From Kribbella pratensis (GTDB lineage Bacteria; Actinomycetota; Actinomycetes; Propionibacteriales; Kribbellaceae), in the NCBI RefSeq assembly GCF_004365355.1, contig NZ_SODP01000004.1:590266-654265 (forward strand): a DNA stretch of 64,000 nucleotides. The letters run 5' to 3'. Positions 1 through 7,395 of this stretch are shown piece after piece (the stretch's first letter is position 1; each line of letters begins with the position of its first letter). The position numbers were made by a program, and so were the translations under genes. The notes under the pieces were generated by a model. It worked only from the letters and a program-made list of their open reading frames with translations, ran no database searches and was not told the origin of the DNA.

Positions 1-560
1 TGGAACACGCCTTCGTACGCATCCAGCTTTCGCTCGTCCGCCAGCTCGAGCCGCTGCAACACCGCCCGCGCGAACTGCACCGGCGAGTCCGGCCCCGCCG
101 TGATCAGGTCCCCACCGACAACAGCCCGCTCGTCGACGTAGTTGCCGACGCCCTGGTATCCGGTCGCCTGCAGATACTCCTTCGCGGCACTCGTGTGCTT
201 GCGCTCATCCAGCAGCCCCGCCCGAGCGAGCCCAGCAGTCGCGCCGCAGATAGCCGCCACCGGCACCGATGCCTCGAGGAACCGCGCCGCCAACTTCGCG
301 AACGCGTCCCCACCCCCGTTGTCCCACTGCCCCGACCCAGCCAGCACCAGCAGGTCACCCGTATCCGGCTCGACGTCGGCAATCGTCACGTCCGGCACGA
401 CCCGCATCCCACCCATGGTCACCACCGGCTCCAGCGACTCCCCCACCGTCACCACAGCCCACGGCACCCCGGTAAACCGCCCCGTCCGCAACTCCACCAC
501 CAGGTGCCCGATCTCCCAATCCGCCAACGTCTCATAAACCGCCACATAAGCTGTCCTCAT
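1..560 (-). CDS. DJ-1/PfpI family protein (class I glutamine amidotransferase-like), 3' end cut by window edge
   Basis: The minus frame opens at ATG 560 (MRTAYVAVYETLADWEIGHL) and runs off the left edge after about 186 codons. The DJ-1/PfpI nucleophile elbow is visible as AAICGAT near residue 105, so the reactive Cys is present. The family (YdeA, PfpI, DJ-1) includes glyoxalase III, protein/nucleotide deglycase and protease-like members, and the exact reaction cannot be read here. A 33-bp block holding two GACA...TGTC dyads abuts the start codon, so transcription is probably repressed at the initiation region. The gene follows vapC on the same strand after 40 bp but has its own operator-like block. 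Family assignment is firm; the substrate is unknown. Confidence 0.85.
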   Translation of the reverse strand, partial: MRTAYVAVYETLADWEIGHLVVELRTGRFTGVPWAVVTVGESLEPVVTMGGMRVVPDVTIADVEPDTGDLLVLAGSGQWDNGGGDAFAKLAARFLEASVPVAAICGATAGLARAGLLDERKHTSAAKEYLQATGYQGVGNYVDERAVVGGDLITAGPDSPVQFARAVLQRLELADERKLDAYEGVF

Positions 561-561
561 A

Positions 562-594
562 GACAACATGCTGTCATTTAGACAACATATTGTC
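562..594. promoter_or_regulatory. Tandem 14-bp dyads in front of the DJ-1/PfpI gene
   Basis: Two near-palindromes, GACAACATGCTGTC (562-575) and GACAACATATTGTC (581-594), sit 19 bp apart centre to centre, about two helical turns, immediately upstream of ATG 560 on the minus strand. Spacing and symmetry suggest cooperative binding of a dimeric repressor. The regulator is not encoded in the visible sequence next to it. Confidence 0.6.
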
Positions 595-600
595 AATGAG

Positions 601-990
601 TCAGGTAGGTGCGTCGACAGTCAGGCCGGCTGCTCGGGCCGCGTCGGCGAGGCGTTTGTCGTAGGTGACGAAGGCGGTGAGCGGCTGGATGCGGAGGGCG
701 GTCGCGAGGTGGATAGCATCCAGGCTCCGCACGGTCGCCGGCCGAACGGTCTGCGCGAGAATCCGCGTACCTACATCCAGGTCGACGAGGTCGATGAGAT
801 CCAGGACCAGATGCAGTCGAGACACCGCGTGAGGAGCGTGCCGGGCCAAGGCCCGGAACGACTCGATCTCGGCGAGGACGGAGCTCACCCAACCCACCTC
901 GGCCCGCTCGTCCAGCCAGTCACGGAGAGCCTGCGATTCGGTCTCGGCGTGGACCAGCTTCACGATCGCGGCCGAGTCGAGGTAGATCAT
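601..990 (-). CDS. vapC: VapC-type PIN-domain ribonuclease toxin
   Basis: This 129-aa protein has the length and acidic quartet of PIN toxins: D5 (YLDSAAIVKL), E41 (SSVLAEIES), D91 (SLDAIHLATAL) and D111 (TYDKRL). VapC toxins are Mg-dependent endoribonucleases that cleave tRNA or rRNA when not held by VapB. The ATG (988-990) directly follows the TGA of the upstream antitoxin gene (991-993), a TGA-ATG junction typical of translationally coupled toxin-antitoxin pairs. All four metal ligands are present, so the toxin is probably active. The RNA target cannot be predicted. Confidence 0.93.
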   Translation of the reverse strand: MIYLDSAAIVKLVHAETESQALRDWLDERAEVGWVSSVLAEIESFRALARHAPHAVSRLHLVLDLIDLVDLDVGTRILAQTVRPATVRSLDAIHLATALRIQPLTAFVTYDKRLADAARAAGLTVDAPT

Positions 991-1224
991 TCAGCGCTCA
1001 CCGTCCCGGTCCTGGGACAGCTCGCCCCCGACGTCGATGCCATCCGGCTCGCCGAGCGGCATTCGCAGTACGGCTCGGCGCATCTCCGCGGCCCGCTCCC
1101 GGCGGGACGCCGCCTCGAGCACCGCTTGTCTGATGACCGCCGAGCGCGAACGCCCGCCCTGCGTCAGCACCGCCAGCGCATGCTCGGTCTCCGCGTCGGT
1201 ACGAATCGTGATCGTGTCCGCCAT
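991..1224 (-). CDS. vapB: VapB-type ribbon-helix-helix antitoxin
   Basis: This 77-aa protein has a ribbon-helix-helix N-terminus (beta strand TITIRTDAE, helix HALAVLTQ, turn GGRSRS, helix AVIRQAVLEAAS) and an acidic C-terminal tail (GIDVGGELSQDRDGE) expected to wrap VapC. It is the first gene of the pair and ends flush with the vapC start. RHH antitoxins bind short palindromes over their own promoter, and a perfect one lies 8 bp upstream of the start (1233-1253). The pair is therefore probably autoregulated as an operon. Confidence 0.9.
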   Translation of the reverse strand: MADTITIRTDAETEHALAVLTQGGRSRSAVIRQAVLEAASRRERAAEMRRAVLRMPLGEPDGIDVGGELSQDRDGER

Positions 1225-1232
1225 ACCACCAG

Positions 1233-1253
1233 CGTAAGACGATCTGTCTTACG
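1233..1253. promoter_or_regulatory. vapBC operator: perfect 8+5+8 inverted repeat
   Basis: CGTAAGAC (1233-1240), a 5-bp spacer, then GTCTTACG (1246-1253) form a perfect inverted repeat just upstream of the vapB start at 1224. Position and symmetry are those of an RHH antitoxin autoregulatory operator. Inferred, but strongly placed. Confidence 0.75.
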
Positions 1254-1303
1254 AAACCAGAAATTGGATGGTTGGAAGGTGGGTCTACTGGAAGGGTGAG
1301 GGG

Positions 1304-1747
1304 ATGGGTGTGCGGGAGTTGGCGGTGGAGGACTGGAGGCGGCTGTGGCCCTTGGTGAAGGGGTTCGGGACTGAGTTTTCGGAGGTGGAGTCGCGGGGGT
1401 TCTTCGAGGAATTGGTGGAGGATCCGCGGTGGGTGGCGTTGGGGTACGACGATGCTGGGGAGCTGATTGGCTATGCCGTGGTGCAGGACTACGGGACGCA
1501 CTTGCGGGCGGGGCGGAGACATCACGGGCGGTTGCACGATCTGTACGTCATGCCGGGGCGGCGGCGCGGTGGGGTTGGGCGGGCGTTGATGGATGCGGTC
1601 GCGGAGTGGGCGTCGACGCGGGTCCGGCATCTCGAGTGGCAGGGCCATCACGAGCGGGCGGCGCCGTTCTACGAGAAGCTGGGGTATCGCGGTGAGCCGT
1701 GTCCGCAGCCGGACTACCCGACCTTCGAGATCGACTTCGGCAGGTAG
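1304..1747 (+). CDS. GNAT family N-acetyltransferase
   Basis: The 147-aa protein starts at ATG 1304, chosen because a purine-rich GAAGGGTGAGGGG lies just upstream; an ATG at 1268 would add 12 unlikely residues. The acetyl-CoA pyrophosphate loop is HDLYVMPGRRRGGVGRALM, and the C-terminal GNAT motif B is AAPFYEKLGYRG. GNAT enzymes transfer acetyl from acetyl-CoA to amines; the acceptor is unknown. Its 3' end overlaps the convergent MFS gene by 34 bp. Confidence 0.85.
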   Translation: MGVRELAVEDWRRLWPLVKGFGTEFSEVESRGFFEELVEDPRWVALGYDDAGELIGYAVVQDYGTHLRAGRRHHGRLHDLYVMPGRRRGGVGRALMDAVAEWASTRVRHLEWQGHHERAAPFYEKLGYRGEPCPQPDYPTFEIDFGR

Positions 1748-2901
1748 GCGCGGACCTGGAGGAGGCCGGCGAGTGCGGTCGCGGCGGCGAGGATGAGCGC
1801 ACGGTGTACGTCGAGCGTGGCGAGGAGATTCGTCGACACGATCAGCGGAAGGGTCTGCACCAACGACAGCAGCGACTGAAGCCGAGTCAGATGCGATGTC
1901 GGCGTACTGCGAACGAACACCGGCGCAAGGTGGGACGTGAAGAGCCCGATACCGACGCCCTGGAGAAGAGTCGCGCCGACCGCCAGGGAGACGGACGGCG
2001 CCACCACGAGACCCGAGATCCCGAGCGCGGCGAGAAGGCACCCGACGCCGCCCGCCAGTTCGGCGCGCTCGAACGTGCCGAACCGGGCGACCAGGATCGT
2101 CACGACCAGCCCACCACAAACGTTGCCCGCCACAACAAATCCTGCTTGCCCGGCCGCCCAGCCGTGCGATCGGGCGAGCAACGGAATGCACAACGACGTG
2201 ACCGGCAGAACGAATGCTGCGACCAATGCCACCACAGCCAGAACCATCCGCAGCACAGGATCCCCAGCAGCAACCCGCAACCCATCCAGCGCCTCGCGGA
2301 CAACGGAACGGACGACGGAACGGCCGACGCGGCCCGCTGGGTTCACGTCGTACGGCGGCCTGAGCATGAACAGCACGAGGAACTGCACCGCGAACGTCAG
2401 CCCGTCGAGCATCAGCGCCCCGACCAGCCCGACCGTCGCAACGAGCAACCCACTGAGCGGTCCGCCGGCCAGCGTGATGAGCTGCGTGGCCGACGTGCGC
2501 AGAGCCATTGCCCTAGGCAACTGATCGTCCGCCACGAACAGCCGCGGCAGCACCCCCGCCGCCGGCAGCGCGAAGGCATCAACCGTCCCGACAGCCACCG
2601 CCGTCAGCAACAGCAGACCGGCCGCAGTCCCACGGATCCCGACCACCGCGGCCAGCAGGAAGCAGCACGTGCCGACGATCGCGCTGCAGGCGAGCAGCAG
2701 CCGGCGCGGACCGATCCGGTCGCCAAGGACGCCACCGAGCAGGAGCAGTACGGCACGCGGCAGGGTGAACCCGGTCAGCACCAGCGCGGCGACCTGCGGG
2801 CCGATGCCCGTCGCCGCCCAACCGAGCGCGAAGAACAGCGCGGTGTCGCCGAGTACCGAGAGAGTCGATCCTGCCAGCCAGCCGTAGTACGACCGCGTCA
2901 C
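1714..2901 (-). CDS. MFS transporter (EntS-like exporter subfamily)
   Basis: This 395-aa polytopic protein has about 12 hydrophobic segments, beginning GWLAGSTLSVLGDTALFFALGW, with the MFS loop 2-3 signature GGVLGDRIGPRRLL near residue 60. It resembles MFS_3/EntS-type exporters of small molecules. The GTG start (2899-2901) overlaps the stop of the upstream MerR-clamp gene by 4 nt (GTGA), so the two are translationally coupled. MerR-type regulators often control a linked efflux pump, so the exporter is a likely target of that unusual regulator. Substrate unknown. Confidence 0.85.
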   Translation of the reverse strand: MTRSYYGWLAGSTLSVLGDTALFFALGWAATGIGPQVAALVLTGFTLPRAVLLLLGGVLGDRIGPRRLLLACSAIVGTCCFLLAAVVGIRGTAAGLLLLTAVAVGTVDAFALPAAGVLPRLFVADDQLPRAMALRTSATQLITLAGGPLSGLLVATVGLVGALMLDGLTFAVQFLVLFMLRPPYDVNPAGRVGRSVVRSVVREALDGLRVAAGDPVLRMVLAVVALVAAFVLPVTSLCIPLLARSHGWAAGQAGFVVAGNVCGGLVVTILVARFGTFERAELAGGVGCLLAALGISGLVVAPSVSLAVGATLLQGVGIGLFTSHLAPVFVRSTPTSHLTRLQSLLSLVQTLPLIVSTNLLATLDVHRALILAAATALAGLLQVRAYLPKSISKVG

Positions 2902-3911
2902 CCGTCCAGCCGGACGGGCATAACGAGCGTGGTGAACGTGCCCTGGTCGGCCGACCGTACGACGACCGGTCGCGCCGGCTCGCAGATCTCGAGCAGCACG
3001 TCCGGCCCGACACTCGTCTCCAGCGCGGCGGCGAGCATACTCGCGGTGAGCCCGACCCGCACCGCCCCGGACCCGATCGCGTCGAGCTTCACCTCGTCGC
3101 CGATCGACAGGCTCCCGGAGTCGATGTCAAAGGCAACAACATCCCGCCCGACCAGGGCGTCGAGCAGCTGGACCCGATCCACCACCACCCGGCAGACCGG
3201 CGGCGTCAACCCGTCGAGAATCTGCTGGTACGCCGGATACTCCGCATCAACCACGGCCAGCTCACGCGACTCGTCACCCCGCACCAGCACGAGCCCGCCG
3301 TCGACCTCGACCCGCACAACATCCCCTGCCGCGGCCCACCGACTCACCTGCGCGAGCTCGTCCGCCCGTACCAGGACGCGCCCGGCCACCCCACCGAATT
3401 CCACCGGCCGAACCGTCCGCACCGCCAGCCGATAGCGATCGGTCGCCACGAACGTGATCTCGTCGGGCGAGAACTCGATCAGCACACAGTCCAGGCCGGG
3501 GTACTCAGCTGTCGCGGCCGCGGTCGGCGAGACCTGGCGGATCGCGCTGGCAAGTTCAGGTCCACCCAGGGCTGCTGTCGTTTGGTGCGAGAGGAGCTGA
3601 GTGAGGAGGCGGGTGGCAGCCTCCCGGGTGGCAGTCGACTTGGCTTCGAGCGTGCGGAGATGGGAGCGGACGAGGTCGGCAACGTCGGCAGGGTCGGCAT
3701 CCAGCGCGATGCGGACCTCTGGGAGCGGGAGGTCGATCTCGCGCAGGTCGCGCAGCAGCCGAGCCCTGGTTTGTTGCGACCTGTCGTAGTACCGATAACC
3801 GTTCGCCGCGTCCACAAAAGCAGGCGGCAGCAGCCCGCAGTCGTCGTAGAACCGCAGGGCGCTCGGGGCCAGCCCCACTACCCGCGCAAACTCACTGATC
3901 GTCAGCCTCAT
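2898..3911 (-). CDS. MerR-type regulator fused to a DNA polymerase III beta-clamp-like domain
   Basis: This 337-aa protein starts at ATG 3911. Residues 1-70 are a MerR winged helix (LTISEFARVVGLAPSALRFY, then GYRYYD), followed by a helical dimerisation region to about residue 110. From about 135 to the end it matches domains 2 and 3 of the DnaN sliding clamp: FVATDRYRLAVRT (155-166), DAEYPAYQQIL (222-232), and a C-terminus RSADQGTFTTLVMPVRL (319-335) close to the clamp's closing strand. In ordinary MerR proteins this position holds an effector pocket. The gene lies in a minus-strand run with anmK and a kinase upstream and an overlapping MFS gene downstream. The clamp part could bind DNA, an effector or a clamp-interacting protein; none of these can be decided from sequence. 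Confidence 0.88.
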   Translation of the reverse strand: MRLTISEFARVVGLAPSALRFYDDCGLLPPAFVDAANGYRYYDRSQQTRARLLRDLREIDLPLPEVRIALDADPADVADLVRSHLRTLEAKSTATREAATRLLTQLLSHQTTAALGGPELASAIRQVSPTAAATAEYPGLDCVLIEFSPDEITFVATDRYRLAVRTVRPVEFGGVAGRVLVRADELAQVSRWAAAGDVVRVEVDGGLVLVRGDESRELAVVDAEYPAYQQILDGLTPPVCRVVVDRVQLLDALVGRDVVAFDIDSGSLSIGDEVKLDAIGSGAVRVGLTASMLAAALETSVGPDVLLEICEPARPVVVRSADQGTFTTLVMPVRLDG

Positions 3912-3945
3912 GGGCCCGACCCTGATCCCTGAACCAACTCGAAGG

Positions 3946-4464
3946 TCAACTCCGGAGCCGGCCCCACAGGTTGAGGGTCTTACCGAAGCGTTCACCGCGG
4001 ATCCAGTCGAGGATGCTGCGGGCGACGCGGTCGGGCGAGAGGTCGCCGCGGACCGAGCGCGGGACCCGGGTCCGGAGTTCGGCCGCGTCGGCGAGGGCGT
4101 CGGCGATCTGGTCCTCGGCCCAGCCGCGGAGCGCGAGCCGTTTGCGGCGAATGGCGTCCGGACAGTCCAGGTGCAGCCAGCGGCCCTCGGGCAGCTCGGC
4201 CGGCAGCAGCGGGGAGAGCAGCAGCACCGGAATCCCGGATCGCCTGATCAGCTCGGTGATCCGCAACCAGAGCGCGTTGTACGCCGGCCAGATCGGCGCC
4301 GCCGTCGGACTGGCGATGTCGATCCCGAGCAGCCGTCCGTTGTCGTCCAGCAGCTCGTCCATGTCCATCACGACCAGGTTCCCCGGGCTGAGCCGCACCA
4401 GCTCCGGCACCACCGTCGTCTTCCCCGACCCGGGTGCTCCCGTCACCACGAACATCCTCGTCAC
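3946..4464 (-). CDS. AAA family ATPase / small P-loop kinase
   Basis: This 172-aa protein opens with a Walker A loop, VVTGAPGSGKTTVVPEL, and carries VVMDMDELL as the probable Walker B/substrate aspartate region. The layout is that of AAA_33-type small-molecule kinases, with an Arg-rich lid (DAIRRKRLALRGW). The phosphoryl acceptor is unknown. It starts 15 bp after the anmK stop on the same strand and ends 34 bp before the MerR-clamp gene, so it is probably in one transcript with anmK. GTG 4464 and ATG 4455 are both possible starts. Confidence 0.78.
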   Translation of the reverse strand: MTRMFVVTGAPGSGKTTVVPELVRLSPGNLVVMDMDELLDDNGRLLGIDIASPTAAPIWPAYNALWLRITELIRRSGIPVLLLSPLLPAELPEGRWLHLDCPDAIRRKRLALRGWAEDQIADALADAAELRTRVPRSVRGDLSPDRVARSILDWIRGERFGKTLNLWGRLRS

Positions 4465-4479
4465 AGCACTAGTGTGCGG

Positions 4480-5631
4480 TCACTGGACCAGAAGGCGCAT
4501 TGGAGGTCGTGCCTCGCCCGAAATCGTCGGTAGTCCGCTCAGCCCGGGCGTGACCGAGCCGAGCACGCTGGAGTGCCTGGCGCCGGTGCAACTCGGCACG
4601 GTCCCGCCGAGGCCGTGCACACTCAGGAACCCGAGGACGGCGAACGCGTACGCCTCCTTCGCCGCCGACGGCATGCCCAGCTCGTCCGTGGTCCGCACCG
4701 GAATCTCCAACTCGTCCGCCAGCAGATGCATCAGCGCCGGGTTCTGGATCCCGCCTCCCGATGCGACCACCTCGGTCCCGCCGTACCTCCGCACGGCGTC
4801 GGCGACCGTCCGAGCGGTCAGCGTGGTCACAGTGGCGACCAGGTCCTCCGCCGGGATCTCCGGTAGCCCCTCCATCGCCTTGGCAACGTAGGCGAGGTTG
4901 AACAGCTCCTTGCCCGTCGACTTCGGCGCCGGCCGCGCGTAGTACGGCTCGGCCAGCAGCCGGGCGAGCAGCTCCTCGTGTACCTGACCCCGCGCCGCCA
5001 TCACCCCGTCGGCGTCGAACGGCTGCCCGGTCAGCTCCGTCACCACGGCGTCGATCAGCGCGTTCGCCGGACCGGTGTCGAAGGCAACCGGCTCGCCGTG
5101 GACGACGGTGATGTTCGCGATCCCCCCGAGATTCAGAGCGACCGGTACGCCGGGACGCCCGCGCAACCACAGCACGTCGATGATGCTGACCAGCGGCGCA
5201 CCCTGCCCGCCCGCCGCCACGTCCCGCGCCCGCAGGTCCGACACCACCGGTACCCCCGTCGCCTCGGCGATCCACGCCGGCTGCCCGAGCTGCAGCGTCC
5301 CGCGCACAATTCCGTTGTCGACCCAGTGGAACACCGTCTGCCCGTGCGAGACGATCAGGTCGGCGTACCCACCGCAGAGCTGCTCAACCGCCTGCTGAGC
5401 CACCGCGGCGAACGCCTGCCCGATCCCGGTGTCGAGCCGGCAGACCTGCTCGACCGTCGTCGATGCCGGTGGCAACGACGCCGCGACCGCAGCCCGCAAC
5501 TCCGGCGGATACGGCTGGCTGAGCATGCCCAGCGGCGTCAGCACCAACACGTCGCCGTCCAGCCGCAGGTCCGCGGCAGCGGCGTCGATCGCGTCGTACG
5601 ACGTCCCGGACATCAGCCCGATCACTCGCAT
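4480..5631 (-). CDS. anmK: Anhydro-N-acetylmuramic acid kinase
   Basis: This 383-aa protein begins MRVIGLMSGTSYDAID, the ATP-binding signature of AnmK, with SHGQTVFHW and LNLGGIANIT further on; length fits the family (about 370). AnmK hydrolyses and phosphorylates 1,6-anhydro-MurNAc to MurNAc-6-phosphate in cytoplasmic peptidoglycan recycling. It is the first gene of a minus-strand run with a kinase, the MerR-clamp regulator and an MFS exporter. Across a 241-bp divergent intergenic region lies a secreted Endo H-type glycosidase, suggesting shared amino-sugar salvage. No MurQ or NagZ gene is seen nearby. Confidence 0.92.
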   Translation of the reverse strand: MRVIGLMSGTSYDAIDAAAADLRLDGDVLVLTPLGMLSQPYPPELRAAVAASLPPASTTVEQVCRLDTGIGQAFAAVAQQAVEQLCGGYADLIVSHGQTVFHWVDNGIVRGTLQLGQPAWIAEATGVPVVSDLRARDVAAGGQGAPLVSIIDVLWLRGRPGVPVALNLGGIANITVVHGEPVAFDTGPANALIDAVVTELTGQPFDADGVMAARGQVHEELLARLLAEPYYARPAPKSTGKELFNLAYVAKAMEGLPEIPAEDLVATVTTLTARTVADAVRRYGGTEVVASGGGIQNPALMHLLADELEIPVRTTDELGMPSAAKEAYAFAVLGFLSVHGLGGTVPSCTGARHSSVLGSVTPGLSGLPTISGEARPPMRLLVQ

Positions 5632-5731
5632 ATCAACTCCCGTCGATGGCGGTCGAAGCGTCCATCTTCATCCACAACCCCGCCACGCCGCGACCCGGGC
5701 GGGGCAAGCCTTCCGGTCCTACCGTGAACTC

Positions 5732-5846
5732 TTGACACCGGGTTTCGCCGGATCGATGATCGGTGTCGCTATACCGGTTTATCTCCTGCCGCCGCCTCGG
5801 CTCTCGCCCGAGCGGCGACCGGTACTTAACCGATATAGCGACACCG
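5732..5846 (+). promoter_or_regulatory. Promoter and 21-bp inverted repeat upstream of the Endo H gene
   Basis: TTGACA (5732-5737) and GATGAT (5755-5760) are separated by 17 bp, a plausible housekeeping promoter. Directly after it begins a long inverted repeat: arm 5761-5781 pairs with arm 5826-5846 with 19 of 21 matches, enclosing 44 nt that contain a smaller CTCGG...CCGAG hairpin. The first arm lies over the expected transcription start. This could be a repressor site pair allowing looping, or a structured leader. Confidence 0.5.
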
Positions 5847-5872
5847 CCCACCTTTGACGAGGAGTCGATCGG

Positions 5873-6787
5873 ATGAGTTCATCGCTCATGAAACGAAGGA
5901 CCCTGTTGTCAGCCCTGGCCGCCGGTACCGCCGCGGCCGCCACCGGTGCCGCGCTGCCCGCCGAGGCCGCGACCAAGCGCCGCCGCGCGCAGAAGACCGG
6001 TCCGGTCACCGTCGCGTACATCGAGGTCAACAACTACAGCATGCTCAGCGCCGGCAAGTACACGCTCGCGAACGGCGGCGCGCAGGTGATCGACGTCGCG
6101 GTGATCTTCGCGGCGAACATCAACTATGACGGCTCGAACGCGTACCTGTTCTTCAACGACCAGGTGACCAACGTCCTGAACAACGTCGCCACCCAGGTCC
6201 GCCCGCTGCAGCAGAAGGGCATCAAGGTCCTGCTGTCGGTCCTGGGCAACCACCAGGGCGCCGGCTTCGCGAACTTCCCGAACCAGGCGGCCGCCGACGC
6301 GTTCGCGCAGCAGCTCGCCGACGCGGTCAACCAGTACGGCCTGGACGGCATCGACTTCGACGACGAGTACGCGGAGTACGGCAACAACGGCACCGGTCAG
6401 CCCAACGACTTCTCGTTCGTCTACCTGGTCCAGGCCCTCCGCGCCAAGCTCCCGAACAAGCTGATCACGCTGTACGACATCGGCCCCGCGGCGGACCGCC
6501 TCACCTACAACGGCCAGAGCATCGCGGAGACCTTCAACTACGCCTGGAATCCGTACTACGGCACCTGGGGCGTCCCGAGCGGACCGAGCGAGAAGTCCCG
6601 CCTCTCGCCGGCCGCCGTCTCCTACACCGACACCAGCTCGTCGACCGCCGCGAGCCTCGCCCAGCGAACGGTCAGCGAGGGGTACGGCGTCTTCCTGACG
6701 TACAACCTGACCGAGTCCGACACGTCGTCGTACATGTCGGCCTTCACCAAGAAGCTGTACGGCAGCGCGACCGTCTACACGCTTTAG
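5873..6787 (+). CDS. Secreted endo-beta-N-acetylglucosaminidase, GH18, Endo H type
   Basis: This 304-aa protein has a twin-arginine signal (MKRRTLLSALAAG, cleavage after about AEA at residues 30-32). The GH18 catalytic motif is LDGIDFDDEYAEYGNNGTG, with D163 and E165 matching the catalytic pair of Streptomyces Endo H. NYAWNPYYGTWGVP and EGYGVFLTYNL also match that enzyme. Endo H cleaves the chitobiose core of high-mannose N-glycans (EC 3.2.1.96) outside the cell. The start has a GAGGAG site 8-9 nt upstream. The stop overlaps the convergent phosphatase gene by 4 nt. Confidence 0.93.
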   Translation: MSSSLMKRRTLLSALAAGTAAAATGAALPAEAATKRRRAQKTGPVTVAYIEVNNYSMLSAGKYTLANGGAQVIDVAVIFAANINYDGSNAYLFFNDQVTNVLNNVATQVRPLQQKGIKVLLSVLGNHQGAGFANFPNQAAADAFAQQLADAVNQYGLDGIDFDDEYAEYGNNGTGQPNDFSFVYLVQALRAKLPNKLITLYDIGPAADRLTYNGQSIAETFNYAWNPYYGTWGVPSGPSEKSRLSPAAVSYTDTSSSTAASLAQRTVSEGYGVFLTYNLTESDTSSYMSAFTKKLYGSATVYTL

Positions 6788-7299
6788 ACCCGGTACTCCC
6801 AGCCCGGCTGCCAGTTGAACGGGGAGACGATCAGCTCCTCCATCGAAGCGCGACCGCCGAGGAGGTGCTCGAGGGCCCACCGGTTCGCCGAGTGCGCGAC
6901 CACGAGCACCACCCGGCCGTCGTACCAGCGCTTGGCGTCCTCGAGGAAGGAACGGGTCAGCTCGACGACGTCGGTGTAGCTCTGACCGCCGGGGAACGGA
7001 CTGTGGACGCGCTTGACCCTCGGGTCGAGCGCGTCCACGGGTGCGCCGTTCAGCTGGCCGTAGTTGCACTCGCGCAACCGCCAGTCCTGCAGATGCGGCA
7101 CGGTCAGGCCGGACAGCTCGACGGTCTGTACTGCACGACGCAGGTCGGAGCTGAACACCACGTCGACATCTTGTCGGCGCGGCCCGAGCTCAGCCGCGAG
7201 CCGCCGCCCCTCGTCGGACAGCTCACCGGGCAGCCAACCGGTCGCGATCCCGCGTTCGTTGTCGACAGTGATCGAGTGGGTCTCGTAAATCAGCTTCAT
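6784..7299 (-). CDS. Histidine phosphatase family protein with altered RHG motif
   Basis: This 171-aa protein follows the phosphoglycerate-mutase-like fold: GELSDEGRRLAAELG, SSDLRRAVQT, and the second catalytic His in VLVVAHSANRWAL (about residue 139). The usual N-terminal RHG is replaced by THS (IYETHSITVDNE), so the nucleophile His8 is kept but the phosphate-binding Arg before it is Thr. Whether it remains a phosphatase is uncertain. It is divergent from the acyl-CoA dehydrogenase gene; their starts are 96 bp apart. Confidence 0.83.
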   Translation of the reverse strand: MKLIYETHSITVDNERGIATGWLPGELSDEGRRLAAELGPRRQDVDVVFSSDLRRAVQTVELSGLTVPHLQDWRLRECNYGQLNGAPVDALDPRVKRVHSPFPGGQSYTDVVELTRSFLEDAKRWYDGRVVLVVAHSANRWALEHLLGGRASMEELIVSPFNWQPGWEYRV

Positions 7300-7319
7300 A
7301 CCTCACAGTCAATCTCCCT

Positions 7320-7365
7320 TTGACCTCGTTACCGGCGGGTATATACTCAAGTTACCGGCGAGTAA
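7320..7365 (+). promoter_or_regulatory. Promoter with two operator repeats before the acyl-CoA dehydrogenase gene
   Basis: TTGACC (7320-7325), 16 bp, then TATACT (7342-7347) form a likely promoter. A repeated near-palindrome GTTACCGGCGGGTA (7328-7341) and GTTACCGGCGAGTA (7351-7364) lies 23 bp apart, one copy in the spacer and one downstream of -10. This layout suits repression by a TetR-type regulator of fatty-acid breakdown; the regulator is not adjacent. Confidence 0.6.
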
Positions 7366-7395
7366 ACATGCGGCTATTAGGTATGGGGAGCTTCT

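Noticed and set aside
1699-3435. A 578-codon plus-strand open frame
   Set aside because: Arg/Gln/Pro-rich shadow of the MFS and MerR-clamp genes, without any recognisable domain.
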